Positions 19,304-32,164 of a stretch of 64,000 nucleotides of DNA are shown here, piece by piece. The notes beneath the pieces were generated by a model, which had not been told where the DNA came from, did no database searches, and was given only the letters and a program-made list of their open reading frames with translations. The stretch's first letter is position 1, and the number at the start of each line of letters is the position of its first letter. The DNA is taken from the NCBI RefSeq assembly GCF_030852425.1, contig NZ_NSDM01000003.1:496001-560000 (forward strand), written 5' to 3'. The position numbers were made by a program, and so were the translations under genes. This DNA is from Saccharothrix longispora (GTDB lineage: Bacteria; Actinomycetota; Actinomycetes; Mycobacteriales; Pseudonocardiaceae).

Positions 19304-19574
19304 GGTCGACAAGCGTTCCGGCACGGTCGGGTGGAGGCCATCCGCCGTCCGGGCGTCGTGCGTGGTCAGGCCGTAGCGCTCCGCCGCACCGGCCCGTCGC
19401 CGGGGTCCGAACGGCTCAACGGGTCACGCCCCCGTGCCCGGCAGGTCCGACGTGACCAACGCGCGGCAGCGGGAACGCGCCGACCCCGACCAGCCGCCGG
19501 ACAGGCCCGCCACGACAGCCGGCACGACGGTTCCCGGGACACCCGTGTCCTCCCGCCGACGTGGGCACACGGTC

Positions 19575-19590
19575 GGGAGAGCGTTCTCCC
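19575..19590. promoter_or_regulatory. LacI-type palindrome downstream of bgl
   Basis: GGGAGA-GCGT-TCTCCC, one base from a perfect palindrome, resembles the operator-like sites at 28643 and 29760. It lies 190 nt beyond the beta-glucosidase stop with no obvious target promoter, so its role is unclear. Confidence 0.4.
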
Positions 19591-19692
19591 GCTCGTCGAC
19601 CCCTTGGCACACCGGCGGGAGACGCCCTGCACCGCCTCCGATCGGCCGGCACGGCGGCGGCGCCGCTCCTGGGACCCGCCCTCGTCCCGGCA

Positions 19693-19756
19693 CCGTCCCC
19701 GCCGCGCCCGCGGCGGGGACGGCCGGTGGCCGGGGACGGGTTCCCGGCCACCGGCC
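19693..19756 (-). terminator. Double hairpin after the beta-glucosidase operon
   Basis: Two adjacent stem-loops: a perfect 13-bp stem at 19693-19705/19710-19722, and a 14-bp stem at 19721-19734/19743-19756. Both lie 26-90 nt past the bgl stop on the minus strand. Confidence 0.8.
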
Positions 19757-19781
19757 GCGTGCGCGTCCGGAGTGGTCCCGG

Positions 19782-21182
<1,401 letters not shown>

Positions 21183-21224
21183 GGATCTCCTCAGGAGGTC
21201 GGAACCAGGTGTCGTGGACCTGGT

Positions 21225-22228
<1,004 letters not shown>

Positions 22229-22232
<4 letters not shown>

Positions 22233-23251
22233 GACTCCGCCTTCCCGTTGGCCCCGGCCCCGACCTTCGGCGGGGTCTTCCCGACCGGCGTGGACGCCAG
22301 CACCGGCGTGAAGCCGACGCGCATCCGCACGGTGTGGCCGTCCGCGGTCTTGACGCTGGTCTTGCCGCCGCCGCGCAGGCGCGGGCTGACGAACTCGTCG
22401 ATGCCGAAGTTGACCAGCGACAGCGCGGTGCCCAGCAGCGCGATGGCGAGGCCCGCGGGGACGAACCACCACCACGCGCCCTGGCCGAGCGCCTGCTGGC
22501 TCTGCGCCCAGTACAGGACGGTGCCCCAGTTCCAGCCGCTGCCCGCGCCGACGCCGATGAACGCCAGCGTGATCTCCAGCGTCACGGCGAAGATGACCGT
22601 GCCGACGAAGCCGGAGGCGATGACCGCGGTGAGGTTGGGCAGGATCTCGAACAGGATGATCCGCCACGTCTTCTCGCCGGTGGCGCGCGCGGCCTCCACG
22701 TAGTCGCGGCCGCGCAGCGACAGCGTCTGGGCCCGCAGCACCCGCGCGCCCCACGCCCAGGACGTGAAGCCGATGAGCAGCGCGATGGTGAGCGTGCCGG
22801 TCTCCGGCAGCGTGGACGTGATGATGATCATCAGCGGCAGCGCCGGGAGCACCAGGAACACGTTGGACAGCGCGGACAGCGCCTCGCTGCCCGCCCCGCC
22901 GAGGTAGCCGGAGGTGACCCCGACCAGCACCGACAGCACGGTGGCCACGATGCCCGCCACGAAGCCGACGACGATGACGCTCTGGGTGCCCACGACGACC
23001 TGGCTGAAGATGTCCTGGCCGAGGTGGGTGGTGCCGAACCAGTGGGCCGCCGACGGCGGCTGGAGCAGGTCGCTGCTGCGCGCCGACGGGTCGTACGGGG
23101 CGATCCACGGCCCGATCAGCGCGATCAGGGCGAAGAAGCCCAGCAGGACCAGGCCGACGGTGGCCTTGGGGTTGGCCACGAACCGCAGCCTGCGGCGCTT
23201 CACCGGCGCCGCGGCCGGGGTCGACGCCGCGGTGGAGGGGACGACGGTCAC
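22229..23251 (-). CDS. ABC importer permease (DppC-like)
   Basis: A 340-residue membrane permease. The N-terminal FVANPKATVGLVLLGFFALIALIGPWIAPYDP is the typical DppC opening, followed by HWFGTTHLGQDIFSQVVVG and the EAA loop YVEAARATGEKTWRIILFEILPN (seen in parts). Six membrane helices are expected. The C-terminal 45 residues are an unusual hydrophilic extension (TPVLASTPVGKTPPKVGAGANG). It lies 3 nt after the DppB-like gene and overlaps the next ATPase. Confidence 0.93.
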
Positions 23252-23254
23252 TGC

Positions 23255-24231
23255 TCAGCCCTCCCGTCGGGTGCGCGGGTCGAGCGCGAGGTAGGCCACG
23301 TCGGCGAGGAAGTTCGCCAGCAGCACGGACAGCGTGATGACGAGGAAGATGCCCTGCATGAGCGGGTAGTCCTTGGCGCCGACGGCCTGGAACAGCTGGA
23401 GGCCGAGGCCCGGGTAGGAGAACACGATCTCCACCAGCAGCGTGCCGCCGACGATGAAGCCCAGCGACAGCGCGAACCCGGAGACGTTGGGCAGCAGCGC
23501 GTTGCGGGCCGCGTAGGACAGCATCACGCGGCGGTCGGTGAGGCCCTTGGCGTGCGCGACGGTCACGTAGTCCTCGGAGGCCACCGTGACCATCATGTTG
23601 CGCATGCTCAGGACCCAGCCCGCCATCGACGAGATCAGGATGGTGAACGCGGGCAGGATGCCGTGCCGGACGACGCTGCCGATGAACTCCGGGTCCGGGT
23701 TGGGCACCAGGCCGTTGTCGTACGCGCCGGAGGCCGGGAAGAAGCTGTCCGGCCCGGTGAGCAGCGCGATCGCGATGAGGCCCAGCCAGAAGTACGGGAT
23801 GGACGACACGAACGTGGTGATCGGGATCAGCGCGTCGGCCCACGAGCCTCGCCGCCAGCCGATGCCCGTGCCCAGCGCCGTGCCGATGACGAACCCGAGC
23901 ACGGTGGTGATGCCGACCAGGCCGAGCGTCCACGGCAGGCCGTCGCCGATGACCTGCGACACCGGCGACGGGAAGTAGGTGAACGACAGGCCCAGGTCGC
24001 CGGACAGCAGTTGGCCGAGGTAGGTGAAGTACTGCTCCAGCAGGCTCTCGTCCTTGTCCAGCCCGAAGAGCACGTAGAGCGACTGCACGGCCTCGCTGGT
24101 CATCTGGCCGCGCGAGCGGGTGATCAGCGCCTGCACCGGGTCGCCGGGGATGACGCGCGGGATGAAGAAGTTGATGGTGATCGCGGCCCACGCGGTGAAC
24201 AGGTAGAACGCGATCCGCTTGAGGAGGTAGC

Positions 24232-24235
<4 letters not shown>
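23255..24235 (-). CDS. ABC importer permease (DppB-like)
   Basis: A 326-residue permease. It opens with [33 protein letters not shown], the hallmark first helix of DppB-type subunits, and carries the EAA loop ([27 protein letters not shown], in parts). Six helices predicted. GTG at 24235 is chosen because it overlaps the upstream ATPase stop (GTGA) and matches the family start; the longer frame upstream is antisense noise. Confidence 0.93.
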
Positions 24236-25343
<1,108 letters not shown>

Positions 25344-25347
<4 letters not shown>

Positions 25348-27005
25348 GCGGCCGGCTTCAGGTGCATGACCACGTCGAGCGCGTTCTCCAGCGTGGGCTG
25401 GGCGGGCGCGTACGGGTTGGCCTCGTCCGGCCAGCCGATCCAGTTCTTGGTGCTGTACTGGCCGCCCGCGTTGGCCGCGGAGGTGATGGCGACCGGCATG
25501 TCGCGGACGTGGATCTGCTGGAGCTTGTGCATCGCCGCGGTGCGGGTGGCCTCGTCCGGGGCGTTGGCGAAGTCGTTCAGCGCCGCGGTGGCCTCGGGGT
25601 TCTCGTAACGGCCGTAGTTGCCGTTGATGCCGCCCTCGCCGATCGGCTTGTAGAGCGCGCCGTTCATGATGTTCTCGTAGATGTCGTACGGCGTCGGGCC
25701 GTTGTTGGTCCAGTGCAGCGCGGCCTGGAAGTCACCGGTGTCGAGCGCCTTGGTCCACGCGTCCGCGTTCGGCAGGTCGACGGTCGCCTCGATGCCGATC
25801 TGCGAGACGTTGTCCTTGATGATCTCCAGGTTCGTCACGTAGTCCGACCAACCCGAGGGCACGGTCATCTTCAGCGTGACGGGCTGCCCCGACAGGTCCT
25901 TGAGCTTGTCGCCGTCGAAGGTGAAGCCCGCGGCGGTCAGCTCCTTCTTCGCGCCCTCGACGTCGACCTTGACGGTCTTGTCCTTGAACTCGGGCGCGAT
26001 GTACGAGGCGCCGGCGGGCAGCGGGATGCCCGTGATGTGGTCGACCTTCGGGTAGAAGTACCCGGCCTCGCCCTGGGTGAAGATGTCGTCGCGGTTGATC
26101 ACCATGTTGACCGCGCGGCGCAGGGCCGGGTTGTCCCACGGCGTGACCTTCGTGTTGAACCACAGGCCGTGGATGCCCAGCACCGGCGGGAACCAGAGCT
26201 TGTAGTGCTCGGGGTCCTTGGAGGTGTAGACGGCCTCGTAGTTCGGGATGAACACGAAGCTCCACTCGGTCGCGCCGGTCGCGAGGGCGGTGGTCTGCGC
26301 GTTGTTGTCGCTGTAGGAGGTGTAGCGGACCTCCTTGACCTTCGGCAGCTCCTGCCAGTACGAGTCGCGCACGGCCAGCGTGACGGTCTGCGGCGTGAAC
26401 GACTTCAGCGTGTACGGGCCGCTGCCGACGGGGGTCTTGACCGTCTCGGTGGTGGGGCTCGCGATCGCCGACCAGATGTGCTTGGGCACGATCAGCTGTT
26501 CGAGGATCTTCTTCTGGTTCACGAACTGCGACCGGGGGAAGACCACGTCGACCTTGGTGCCGGAGGACGACACCTGGTCGTAGGGCACCGAGTCGATGTT
26601 CAGGCCGGGGTTGGCCTTGAGCAGCTGGAAGGTGAACGCCACGTCCTCGGCGGTCAGCGGCTTGCCGTCGGACCAGGTCACGCCGTCGCGGATGGTCAGG
26701 CTGAGCTTGGTGTAGTTGTCGGCCCACGTCCACTCGGTGGCCAGCCACGGCTTGGGCTTCTCCGTGGGGTTCACCTCGTTGACCATCGCCAGCGGCTCGA
26801 ACAGGAGCCTGCGGTAGCCGAGCGAACTGGCCGCCGACGAGTTGAGGAACGGGTTGTTGTTCTCGGTCTGCGGGCCGTTCGGCATGCCGACGTTCAGCAC
26901 GCCTTCGGTGTTGCTGCTGTTCGTGCCGGGGTTCGTGGCCGAACAGGCGGCCGAGAACAGCAGGGCTGCCGCGACGGCGAGGGCGGACGTTCGCCTGAGT
27001 CGCAT
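25344..27005 (-). CDS. Family-5 solute-binding lipoprotein
   Basis: A 553-residue extracellular binding protein of the OppA/DppA (SBP family 5) class. It has a lipoprotein signal peptide with lipobox LFSAAC (Cys near residue 21), then the family-typical [27 protein letters not shown] and [11 protein letters not shown]. Family 5 binding proteins take peptides, but in several bacteria they bind beta-gluco-oligosaccharides and sit beside beta-glucosidases, as here. Excellent AAGGAG ribosome binding site. It heads the importer operon and is divergent from the ROK regulator. Confidence 0.93.
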
Positions 27006-27033
27006 GGGTTCTCCTTGTCGGGGCGGGGAAGGG

Positions 27034-27043
27034 CGAGCGCTCG
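27034..27043. promoter_or_regulatory. Candidate LacI-type half of operator upstream of the importer operon
   Basis: A 10-bp perfect palindrome CGAGCGCTCG, 29 nt before the binding-protein ATG. It shares the GAGCGCTC core of the two longer palindromes near lacI. Short and GC-rich, so chance is possible. Confidence 0.4.
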
Positions 27044-27145
27044 GGTTGGTGCGGACCGCGGTGCCATCGCGGTGTGGGGCGCTGCGTGCGTCCCGGTGTC
27101 GTTGGAGAACTCAACCCCGGTGAGCCAAGTCACGTCAATAACGAA

Positions 27146-27187
27146 CAGGTTACAAACTTAGTCTAATTTTAAGTCGCAAACTAAGGT
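27146..27187. promoter_or_regulatory. AT-rich XylR/ROK-type operator candidate
   Basis: An AT-rich patch in otherwise GC-rich DNA carries CAAACTTAG (27153-27161) and CAAACTAAG (27177-27185) 24 bp apart. The half-site CAAACTAA matches that known for XylR of the ROK family. It lies just before the ROK gene and within the divergent promoter region, so autoregulation and control of the importer operon are plausible. Confidence 0.6.
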
Positions 27188-27194
27188 CGGACGA

Positions 27195-28433
27195 GTGGCC
27201 CCGAAGCGCACCACCGTCCGCGACCTGCGTCGGCAGAACCGTTCGACGCTGTTGTCGACGCTGTTCTTCGACGGGCCTTTGAGCAGGTACGAGCTGTCCG
27301 GCCTGTCCGGGTTGTCCGCCGCGACGGTGTCCAACGTGACCGCCGAACTGGTCGAGGACGGGCTGGTGGTCGAGGCCGGATCGGTCGACTCCGACGGCGG
27401 CCGGCCGCGCGTGCTGCTGCGCGTCAACCCCGCTTTCGGGCACGTGGTGGGCGTCGACGTCGGGGAGACCGGGATCAAGGTCGAGCTGTTCGACCTGGGC
27501 CTGCGGCAGCTCGGCGCGGCCGACCACGCCCTGTCGGTGGGCTCCCCCGGCGCGGTGGCCTCGCTCATCGCGTCGTCGGTCCGGGACGTGGTCGCGGCGG
27601 CCGGCGTGCCCGCGTCGACCGTGCTCGGCGTGGGGATCGGCGTTCCCGGGACGGTCGAGCAGGGCGCCACCGCCGTGGTGCACGCGCCGACGATCGGCTG
27701 GGACGCCGTGCGACTGGAGGAGCTGATCCGGTCGGCCGGCGGCGCCTGGCCGCTGTACGTGGAGAACGGGGCCAAGACGCAGGGCCAGGCCGAGATGTGG
27801 TTCGGCGCGGGACGGGGTGCCCGGCACGTCGTGATAGCCCTCATCGGTTCCGGCGTCGGCGCGGCCGTGGTGGCGGACGGCGACGTGTACCGGGGTGCGA
27901 CCAGTTCCGCGGGCGAGTGGGGGCACACCACGATCGTGTACGGCGGTCGGCCGTGCCGGTGCGGCGCCCTCGGGTGCCTGGAGGCGTACGTCGGCGCGGA
28001 GGGCATCCTCGACCGGTACCGCAAGGCGCGCGGCCGTTCCGCGCCCGACCTCCTCACCGGCGACGACGAGCAGGCGGCCGTGGCGGCGTTGGTCGCGGCG
28101 GCGGCGCACTCGAAGACGGCGGCGCGCGTGCTGGAGGAGACGGCGGGTTACCTGGGGGCCGGGATCGCGAACCTGGTGAACCTGTTCAACCCGGAGCGCA
28201 TCGTGCTCGGCGGGTGGGCCGGCCTGGCCCTGGGCGCGCACCAGCTGGACGCGATCGTGGCGGCGACCCGTGCCCACGCCCTCCGCCACCCGTACGACCA
28301 GACCACCCTCACCGTGGGCCACTTCGGGCCGGACGCGGTGGCCGTGGGCGCCGCCACCCTCCCCGTGGCGGCCCTCCTGGAGGGCGCGGCCGACCCCCGC
28401 AAACCCGCCACCCGAACCGCCGACATCGCCTGA
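27195..28433 (+). CDS. ROK family transcriptional regulator
   Basis: A 412-residue regulator with an N-terminal winged helix (DLRRQNRSTLLSTLFFDGPLSRYELS, in parts, and LSAATVSNVTAELVEDGLV) and a C-terminal sugar-kinase-like ROK domain (VVGVDVGETGIKVELFD; EWGHTTIVYGG). The ROK zinc motif CRCGALGCLEAY is intact. Likely binds a sugar or sugar phosphate and represses the divergent importer operon. GTG start, weak ribosome binding site. A repeat element copy B follows its stop. Confidence 0.92.
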   Translation: MAPKRTTVRDLRRQNRSTLLSTLFFDGPLSRYELSGLSGLSAATVSNVTAELVEDGLVVEAGSVDSDGGRPRVLLRVNPAFGHVVGVDVGETGIKVELFDLGLRQLGAADHALSVGSPGAVASLIASSVRDVVAAAGVPASTVLGVGIGVPGTVEQGATAVVHAPTIGWDAVRLEELIRSAGGAWPLYVENGAKTQGQAEMWFGAGRGARHVVIALIGSGVGAAVVADGDVYRGATSSAGEWGHTTIVYGGRPCRCGALGCLEAYVGAEGILDRYRKARGRSAPDLLTGDDEQAAVAALVAAAAHSKTAARVLEETAGYLGAGIANLVNLFNPERIVLGGWAGLALGAHQLDAIVAATRAHALRHPYDQTTLTVGHFGPDAVAVGAATLPVAALLEGAADPRKPATRTADIA

Positions 28434-28440
28434 CACCTCC

Positions 28441-28640
28441 GAACCGCGAGAGTCCAACCCCCAGGCCCCGCGAGTCGTACGTTCAGGACCCGCGAGTCGT
28501 ACGTTCAGGTCGCGTAAGTCGAACGTTCGAGACTCACGGGTCCTCTACTCGGGAGTAAAGAACTCTCGAATCCTGAACTCACGACTCGCGCGACTTGAAG
28601 GTTCGACTCGCCGGGCCTGGGCGTACGACTCGCGCGGCGG
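28441..28640. repeat. Dispersed intergenic repeat element, copy B
   Basis: Four forward units (the first degenerate; two are identical CGAGTCGTACGTTCAGG) and three inverted units flank a centre with GAGTAAAGAAC. It lies between the tandem ROK and LacI genes and ends immediately before the lacI operator. Confidence 0.85.
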
Positions 28641-28642
28641 CG

Positions 28643-28656
28643 GGAGAGCGCTCTCC
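28643..28656. promoter_or_regulatory. LacI operator before lacI
   Basis: A perfect 14-bp palindrome GGAGAGCGCTCTCC, 20 nt upstream of the LacI-family start codon. It matches the 16-bp palindrome before the glucanase gene, fitting autoregulation. Confidence 0.75.
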
Positions 28657-28676
28657 GAGCGTGGCAGAATGGGGGT

Positions 28677-29720
28677 ATGAGCAGACCGCGGACGGCCCCG
28701 CCGACGTTGGAGGACGTGGCGCGGGTCGCCGGCGTGTCCCGGGCGACGGTGTCGCGCGTCATCAACGGCACGCGCAACGTCGATCGCAAGATCCAGGAGG
28801 TCGTGCGCGCCGCCGTCGACCAGACCGGGTACGCGCCCAACCGCGCGGCCAGGTCCCTCGTGACGAAGCGGACCGGCACGATCGCGCTCGTCGTGTCCGG
28901 CGCGGGCGAACAGGGCGAGGAGGACGCGTTCGCCTCACGCGTGTTCGCCGATCCCTTCTTCGGCCGGGTGGCCAGCGGCGTGGTCGGGTTCCTGCGCACG
29001 CGCGGCGTGCACCCCGTGCTGATGGTCGCCGACACCGACCGCGCGCGCGAGGACGTGCTCGCGTTCCTGCGGCAGGGCAGCGCCGACGGCGCGCTGCTCG
29101 TGTCCACGCACGCCGAGGACCCGCTGCCCGCGCGCCTGGCGGAGGCGAAGGTCCCCGCCGTGCTGTTCGCGCGGCCCGCGCGCCCGGTGCCGATCAGCTA
29201 CGTCGACCTCGACCACCAGGCGGGCGCGAAGCTCGCCGCCGACCTGCTGGTGGAACTGGGCTGCGCGCAGGTCGCCACCGTCACGGGACCGCTCGACGTC
29301 CCGGCATCGCAGAACAGGTTGACCGGGTTCCGGGACGCGATGGCGCGTCACGGTTTTCCGTACGTCCCGATCGCCGAGGGCGGTTTCACGGCCGCGAGCG
29401 GCGAGGTCGCGATGGAGCGGCTGCTCGCCGAGCACCCGGGGGTCGACGGGGTGTTCGCGGCCAACGACCTGATGGCGCAGGGAGCGCTGAACATCCTTCA
29501 GCAGCACGGGAAACGCGTGCCGCAGGACGTGGCGCTCATCGGTTTCGACGACAGCGGCCCGGCGCTCGCGTGCCGACCGCAGCTCACGACGGTGCGCCAA
29601 CCGGTGGAGGACATGGCCGCCGAGATGGCCCGCATGCTGCTGGGCCAGGTGGACGACCCGGACCAGCGCCCGAAATCGGTCATCTTCGAGCCGTCGCTGG
29701 TGGTGCGGGGCTCCGCCTGA
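28677..29720 (+). CDS. LacI family transcriptional regulator
   Basis: A 347-residue regulator. The N-terminal helix-turn-helix and hinge read PTLEDVARVAGVSRATVSRV and INGTRNV, classic LacI. The periplasmic-binding-like effector domain follows (TGTIALVVSGAGEQ; DGVFAANDLMAQGALN; ALIGFDDSGPA). Effector is probably a beta-glucan-derived sugar given the adjacent glucanase gene and shared operator. ATG start; promoter region abuts repeat copy B. Confidence 0.95.
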   Translation: MSRPRTAPPTLEDVARVAGVSRATVSRVINGTRNVDRKIQEVVRAAVDQTGYAPNRAARSLVTKRTGTIALVVSGAGEQGEEDAFASRVFADPFFGRVASGVVGFLRTRGVHPVLMVADTDRAREDVLAFLRQGSADGALLVSTHAEDPLPARLAEAKVPAVLFARPARPVPISYVDLDHQAGAKLAADLLVELGCAQVATVTGPLDVPASQNRLTGFRDAMARHGFPYVPIAEGGFTAASGEVAMERLLAEHPGVDGVFAANDLMAQGALNILQQHGKRVPQDVALIGFDDSGPALACRPQLTTVRQPVEDMAAEMARMLLGQVDDPDQRPKSVIFEPSLVVRGSA

Positions 29721-29759
29721 GACGTCGTTGACGTCTTCGCAACACGGGCGTTACCCTCC

Positions 29760-29775
29760 GAGAGAGCGCTCTCTC
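29760..29775. promoter_or_regulatory. LacI operator before the glucanase gene
   Basis: A perfect 16-bp palindrome GAGAGAGCGCTCTCTC, 69 nt ahead of the glucanase start. The core equals the site before lacI, so the LacI protein likely controls both genes. Confidence 0.75.
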
Positions 29776-29843
29776 AGCGCCTCCGGTGCCACGGAGGCCA
29801 CAGCTCCGGGCCATCTGCCCCCTTGCCTCAGTCAGGTAGGACC

Positions 29844-32057
29844 ATGAGCTATCCACGTCCCCGCACCCGTTCACGGGTCCTGACCGCCGTGCTCGCCCTC
29901 GGGCTCGCCGCGGTGCTCAGCCCCGTCATCGCCAGCACCTCCGCGAGCGCCGCCGAGTGCGGCACGACCAACGCCGCGCTGAACCGCCCGGCCACGGCGT
30001 CGTCCACCGAGAACGGCGGTACCCCTGCCACCGCCGCTGTCGACGGGAACACCGGCACGCGCTGGTCCAGCGCGTTCGCCGACCCGCAGTGGCTCCAGGT
30101 GGACCTCGGCTCCACGCAGCAGGTCTGCCGCGTGTCGCTGACCTGGGAAGCGGCCTACGGCCGGTCGTTCCAGGTGCAGTTGTCGGACAACGCGTCCACC
30201 TGGAACACCGTCTACTCCACCACGACCGGCACCGGCGGCGTGCAGAACCTGACCGTGGCGGGCTCCGGCCGCTACGTCCGGGTGCACGGCACGGCGCGCG
30301 CGACCGGTTACGGCTACTCGCTGTGGGAGCTGTCGGTGAACACCGAGACCACCGGCGGGATCGTCATCCCGCCGACCGACCCGCGCAACCCGGACTTCGG
30401 CCCGAACGTGCTGGTCTACGGTCCCGGTTACGACCGTGCCGCGATGCAGTCCCGGTTGGACCAGATCGCCGCCCAGATGAAGACCAACCAGTTCGGTTCC
30501 GAGCGGTACGCCGTGCTCTACAAGCCCGGCGTGTACGACGCCGACGTGAACCTGCGCTTCTACACCCAGGTGGCGGGCCTCGGCCTGCGCCCGGACGACG
30601 TGCGGCTCAACGGCCACGTGCGCGTCGAGGCGGACTGGTTGCAGCAGGGCGACAACCCGAACAACCTCGGCAACGCGACGCAGAACTTCTGGCGCCAGGC
30701 CGAGAACATGTTCGTCAACCTGCCGGCCGGCCAGATCGAGCGGTGGGCCGTGTCGCAGGCGGCGTCGTACCGGCGCATGCACCTCAGCGGCCAGGTCCAG
30801 CTGTGGAACGGCGGTGACGGCTGGGCGTCCGGCGGTCTCATCGTGGACAGCAAGATCGACGGCGTCACGGTGTCCGGTTCGCAGCAGCAGTTCCTGACCC
30901 GCAACAGCAACCTCGCGGGCGGCTGGAACGGCTCCGTGTGGAACATGGTGTTCGTCGGCTCGCAGGGCGCGCCCGCGCAGCACTTCCCGAACCCCTCGCA
31001 CACCACGGTCGACACCACGCCGGTCGTGCGCGAGAAGCCGTTCCTGCACTTCGAGAACGGCGAGTACAAGGTGTTCGTCCCGGCGCTGCGGCACAACTCG
31101 CGCGGCACCAGTTGGGAGAACGGCGCGCCCGCCGGCCAGTCCATCTCGCTGGCCGACTTCTTCGTCGTCAAGCCGGGCACGCCCGTCGCGACGACGAACG
31201 CGGCGCTGGCGCAGGGCAAGCACCTGCTGCTGACGCCCGGCGTGCACCGCCTGAACGACACCATCAACGTCACCCGCCCGAACACCGTGGTGCTGGGCCT
31301 GGGTCTCGCGACCCTGTCCCCCGACACCGGCAGGGCGGCCATGGCGGTGTCCGATGTGGACGGGGTGAAGCTCGCCGGCTTCCTCGTCGACGCCGGCGTG
31401 CAGAACTCCCCCGTGCTGCTCCAGCTCGGCCCGGCGAACTCGTCGGCCTCGCACGCCGCCAACCCGACCTCGATGCACGACGTGTACCTGCGCGTCGGCG
31501 GGCCCCAGGCGGGCAAGGCGACGGTGTCGCTGGAGGTCAACAGCGACGACGTGATCATCGACCACACGTGGGTGTGGCGTGCCGACCACGGCACGGGTCC
31601 CACCGGCTGGACCGCCAACACCGGCCGCAACGGCGTCGTCGTCAACGGCGACAACGTGACGGCGTACGGGTTGTTCGTCGAGCACTACCAGCAGTACAAC
31701 ACGGTGTGGAACGGGAACGGCGGCCGCACGTACTTCTACCAGAACGAGCTGCCGTACGACCCGCCGAACCAGGCCGCGTGGATGAACGGCTCGCAGCTGG
31801 GTTGGGCCGGGTACAAGGTGGCCGACCACGTCACGACCCACGAGGGCTGGGGCATGGGGGTGTACTCGTTCAACCAGGCCGACCCGAGCATCCGGACGGC
31901 GAACGGCTTCGAGGTGCCCGACCGGCCGGGTGTGCGGTTGCACGACCTGGTGACGGTGTCGCTCGGCGGTGTCGGCACGATCGACAACGTCGTGAACGGC
32001 GTCGGCGGGCCGGCGAACACGGCGACGCAGCAGCGGTACGTGGTCAACTACCCGTGA
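29844..32057 (+). CDS. Secreted F5/8C + GH55-like beta-1,3-glucanase
   Basis: A 737-residue secreted protein: signal peptide to about residue 36 (ending SASA), an F5/8 type C (CBM32-like) discoidin domain at about 40-165 (ATASSTENGGTPATAAVDGN, TRWSSAFADPQWLQVDLGS), then a long right-handed beta-helix region to the end. The latter matches Streptomyces proteins assigned to GH55, which are exo-beta-1,3-glucanases. Candidate catalytic acids are Glu613 (FVEHYQ) and Glu635 (YQNELPYDPP), 22 residues apart, as are the acids I recall for the structurally studied Streptomyces enzyme. Homologues are sometimes misnamed adenylyl cyclase. AGGTAGG ribosome binding site. Expected to feed the importer and beta-glucosidase. 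Confidence 0.82.
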   Translation: MSYPRPRTRSRVLTAVLALGLAAVLSPVIASTSASAAECGTTNAALNRPATASSTENGGTPATAAVDGNTGTRWSSAFADPQWLQVDLGSTQQVCRVSLTWEAAYGRSFQVQLSDNASTWNTVYSTTTGTGGVQNLTVAGSGRYVRVHGTARATGYGYSLWELSVNTETTGGIVIPPTDPRNPDFGPNVLVYGPGYDRAAMQSRLDQIAAQMKTNQFGSERYAVLYKPGVYDADVNLRFYTQVAGLGLRPDDVRLNGHVRVEADWLQQGDNPNNLGNATQNFWRQAENMFVNLPAGQIERWAVSQAASYRRMHLSGQVQLWNGGDGWASGGLIVDSKIDGVTVSGSQQQFLTRNSNLAGGWNGSVWNMVFVGSQGAPAQHFPNPSHTTVDTTPVVREKPFLHFENGEYKVFVPALRHNSRGTSWENGAPAGQSISLADFFVVKPGTPVATTNAALAQGKHLLLTPGVHRLNDTINVTRPNTVVLGLGLATLSPDTGRAAMAVSDVDGVKLAGFLVDAGVQNSPVLLQLGPANSSASHAANPTSMHDVYLRVGGPQAGKATVSLEVNSDDVIIDHTWVWRADHGTGPTGWTANTGRNGVVVNGDNVTAYGLFVEHYQQYNTVWNGNGGRTYFYQNELPYDPPNQAAWMNGSQLGWAGYKVADHVTTHEGWGMGVYSFNQADPSIRTANGFEVPDRPGVRLHDLVTVSLGGVGTIDNVVNGVGGPANTATQQRYVVNYP

Positions 32058-32104
32058 TCGCCCCGGCGTGACGGTTCGCCCGACCGCCGTTCGACCCCGC
32101 TCGA

Positions 32105-32141
32105 CGACAGCCCCCGCCGGGTCTCCCGGCGGGGGCTGTCG
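32105..32141. terminator. Bidirectional hairpin terminator
   Basis: A perfect 17-bp stem (32105-32121 with 32125-32141) and 3-nt loop between the convergent glucanase and VOC genes. Confidence 0.85.
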
Positions 32142-32164
32142 CGTCGTACCTCGTCGCAGGGGGC

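Larger units (their letters stand above)
19325..19781. other. Intergenic region with hairpins and a palindrome
   Basis: About 460 bp without a convincing gene. It contains two terminator-like hairpins near the beta-glucosidase end and a LacI-type palindrome at 19575-19590, annotated separately. Small frames in this stretch have no recognisable family. Confidence 0.6.
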
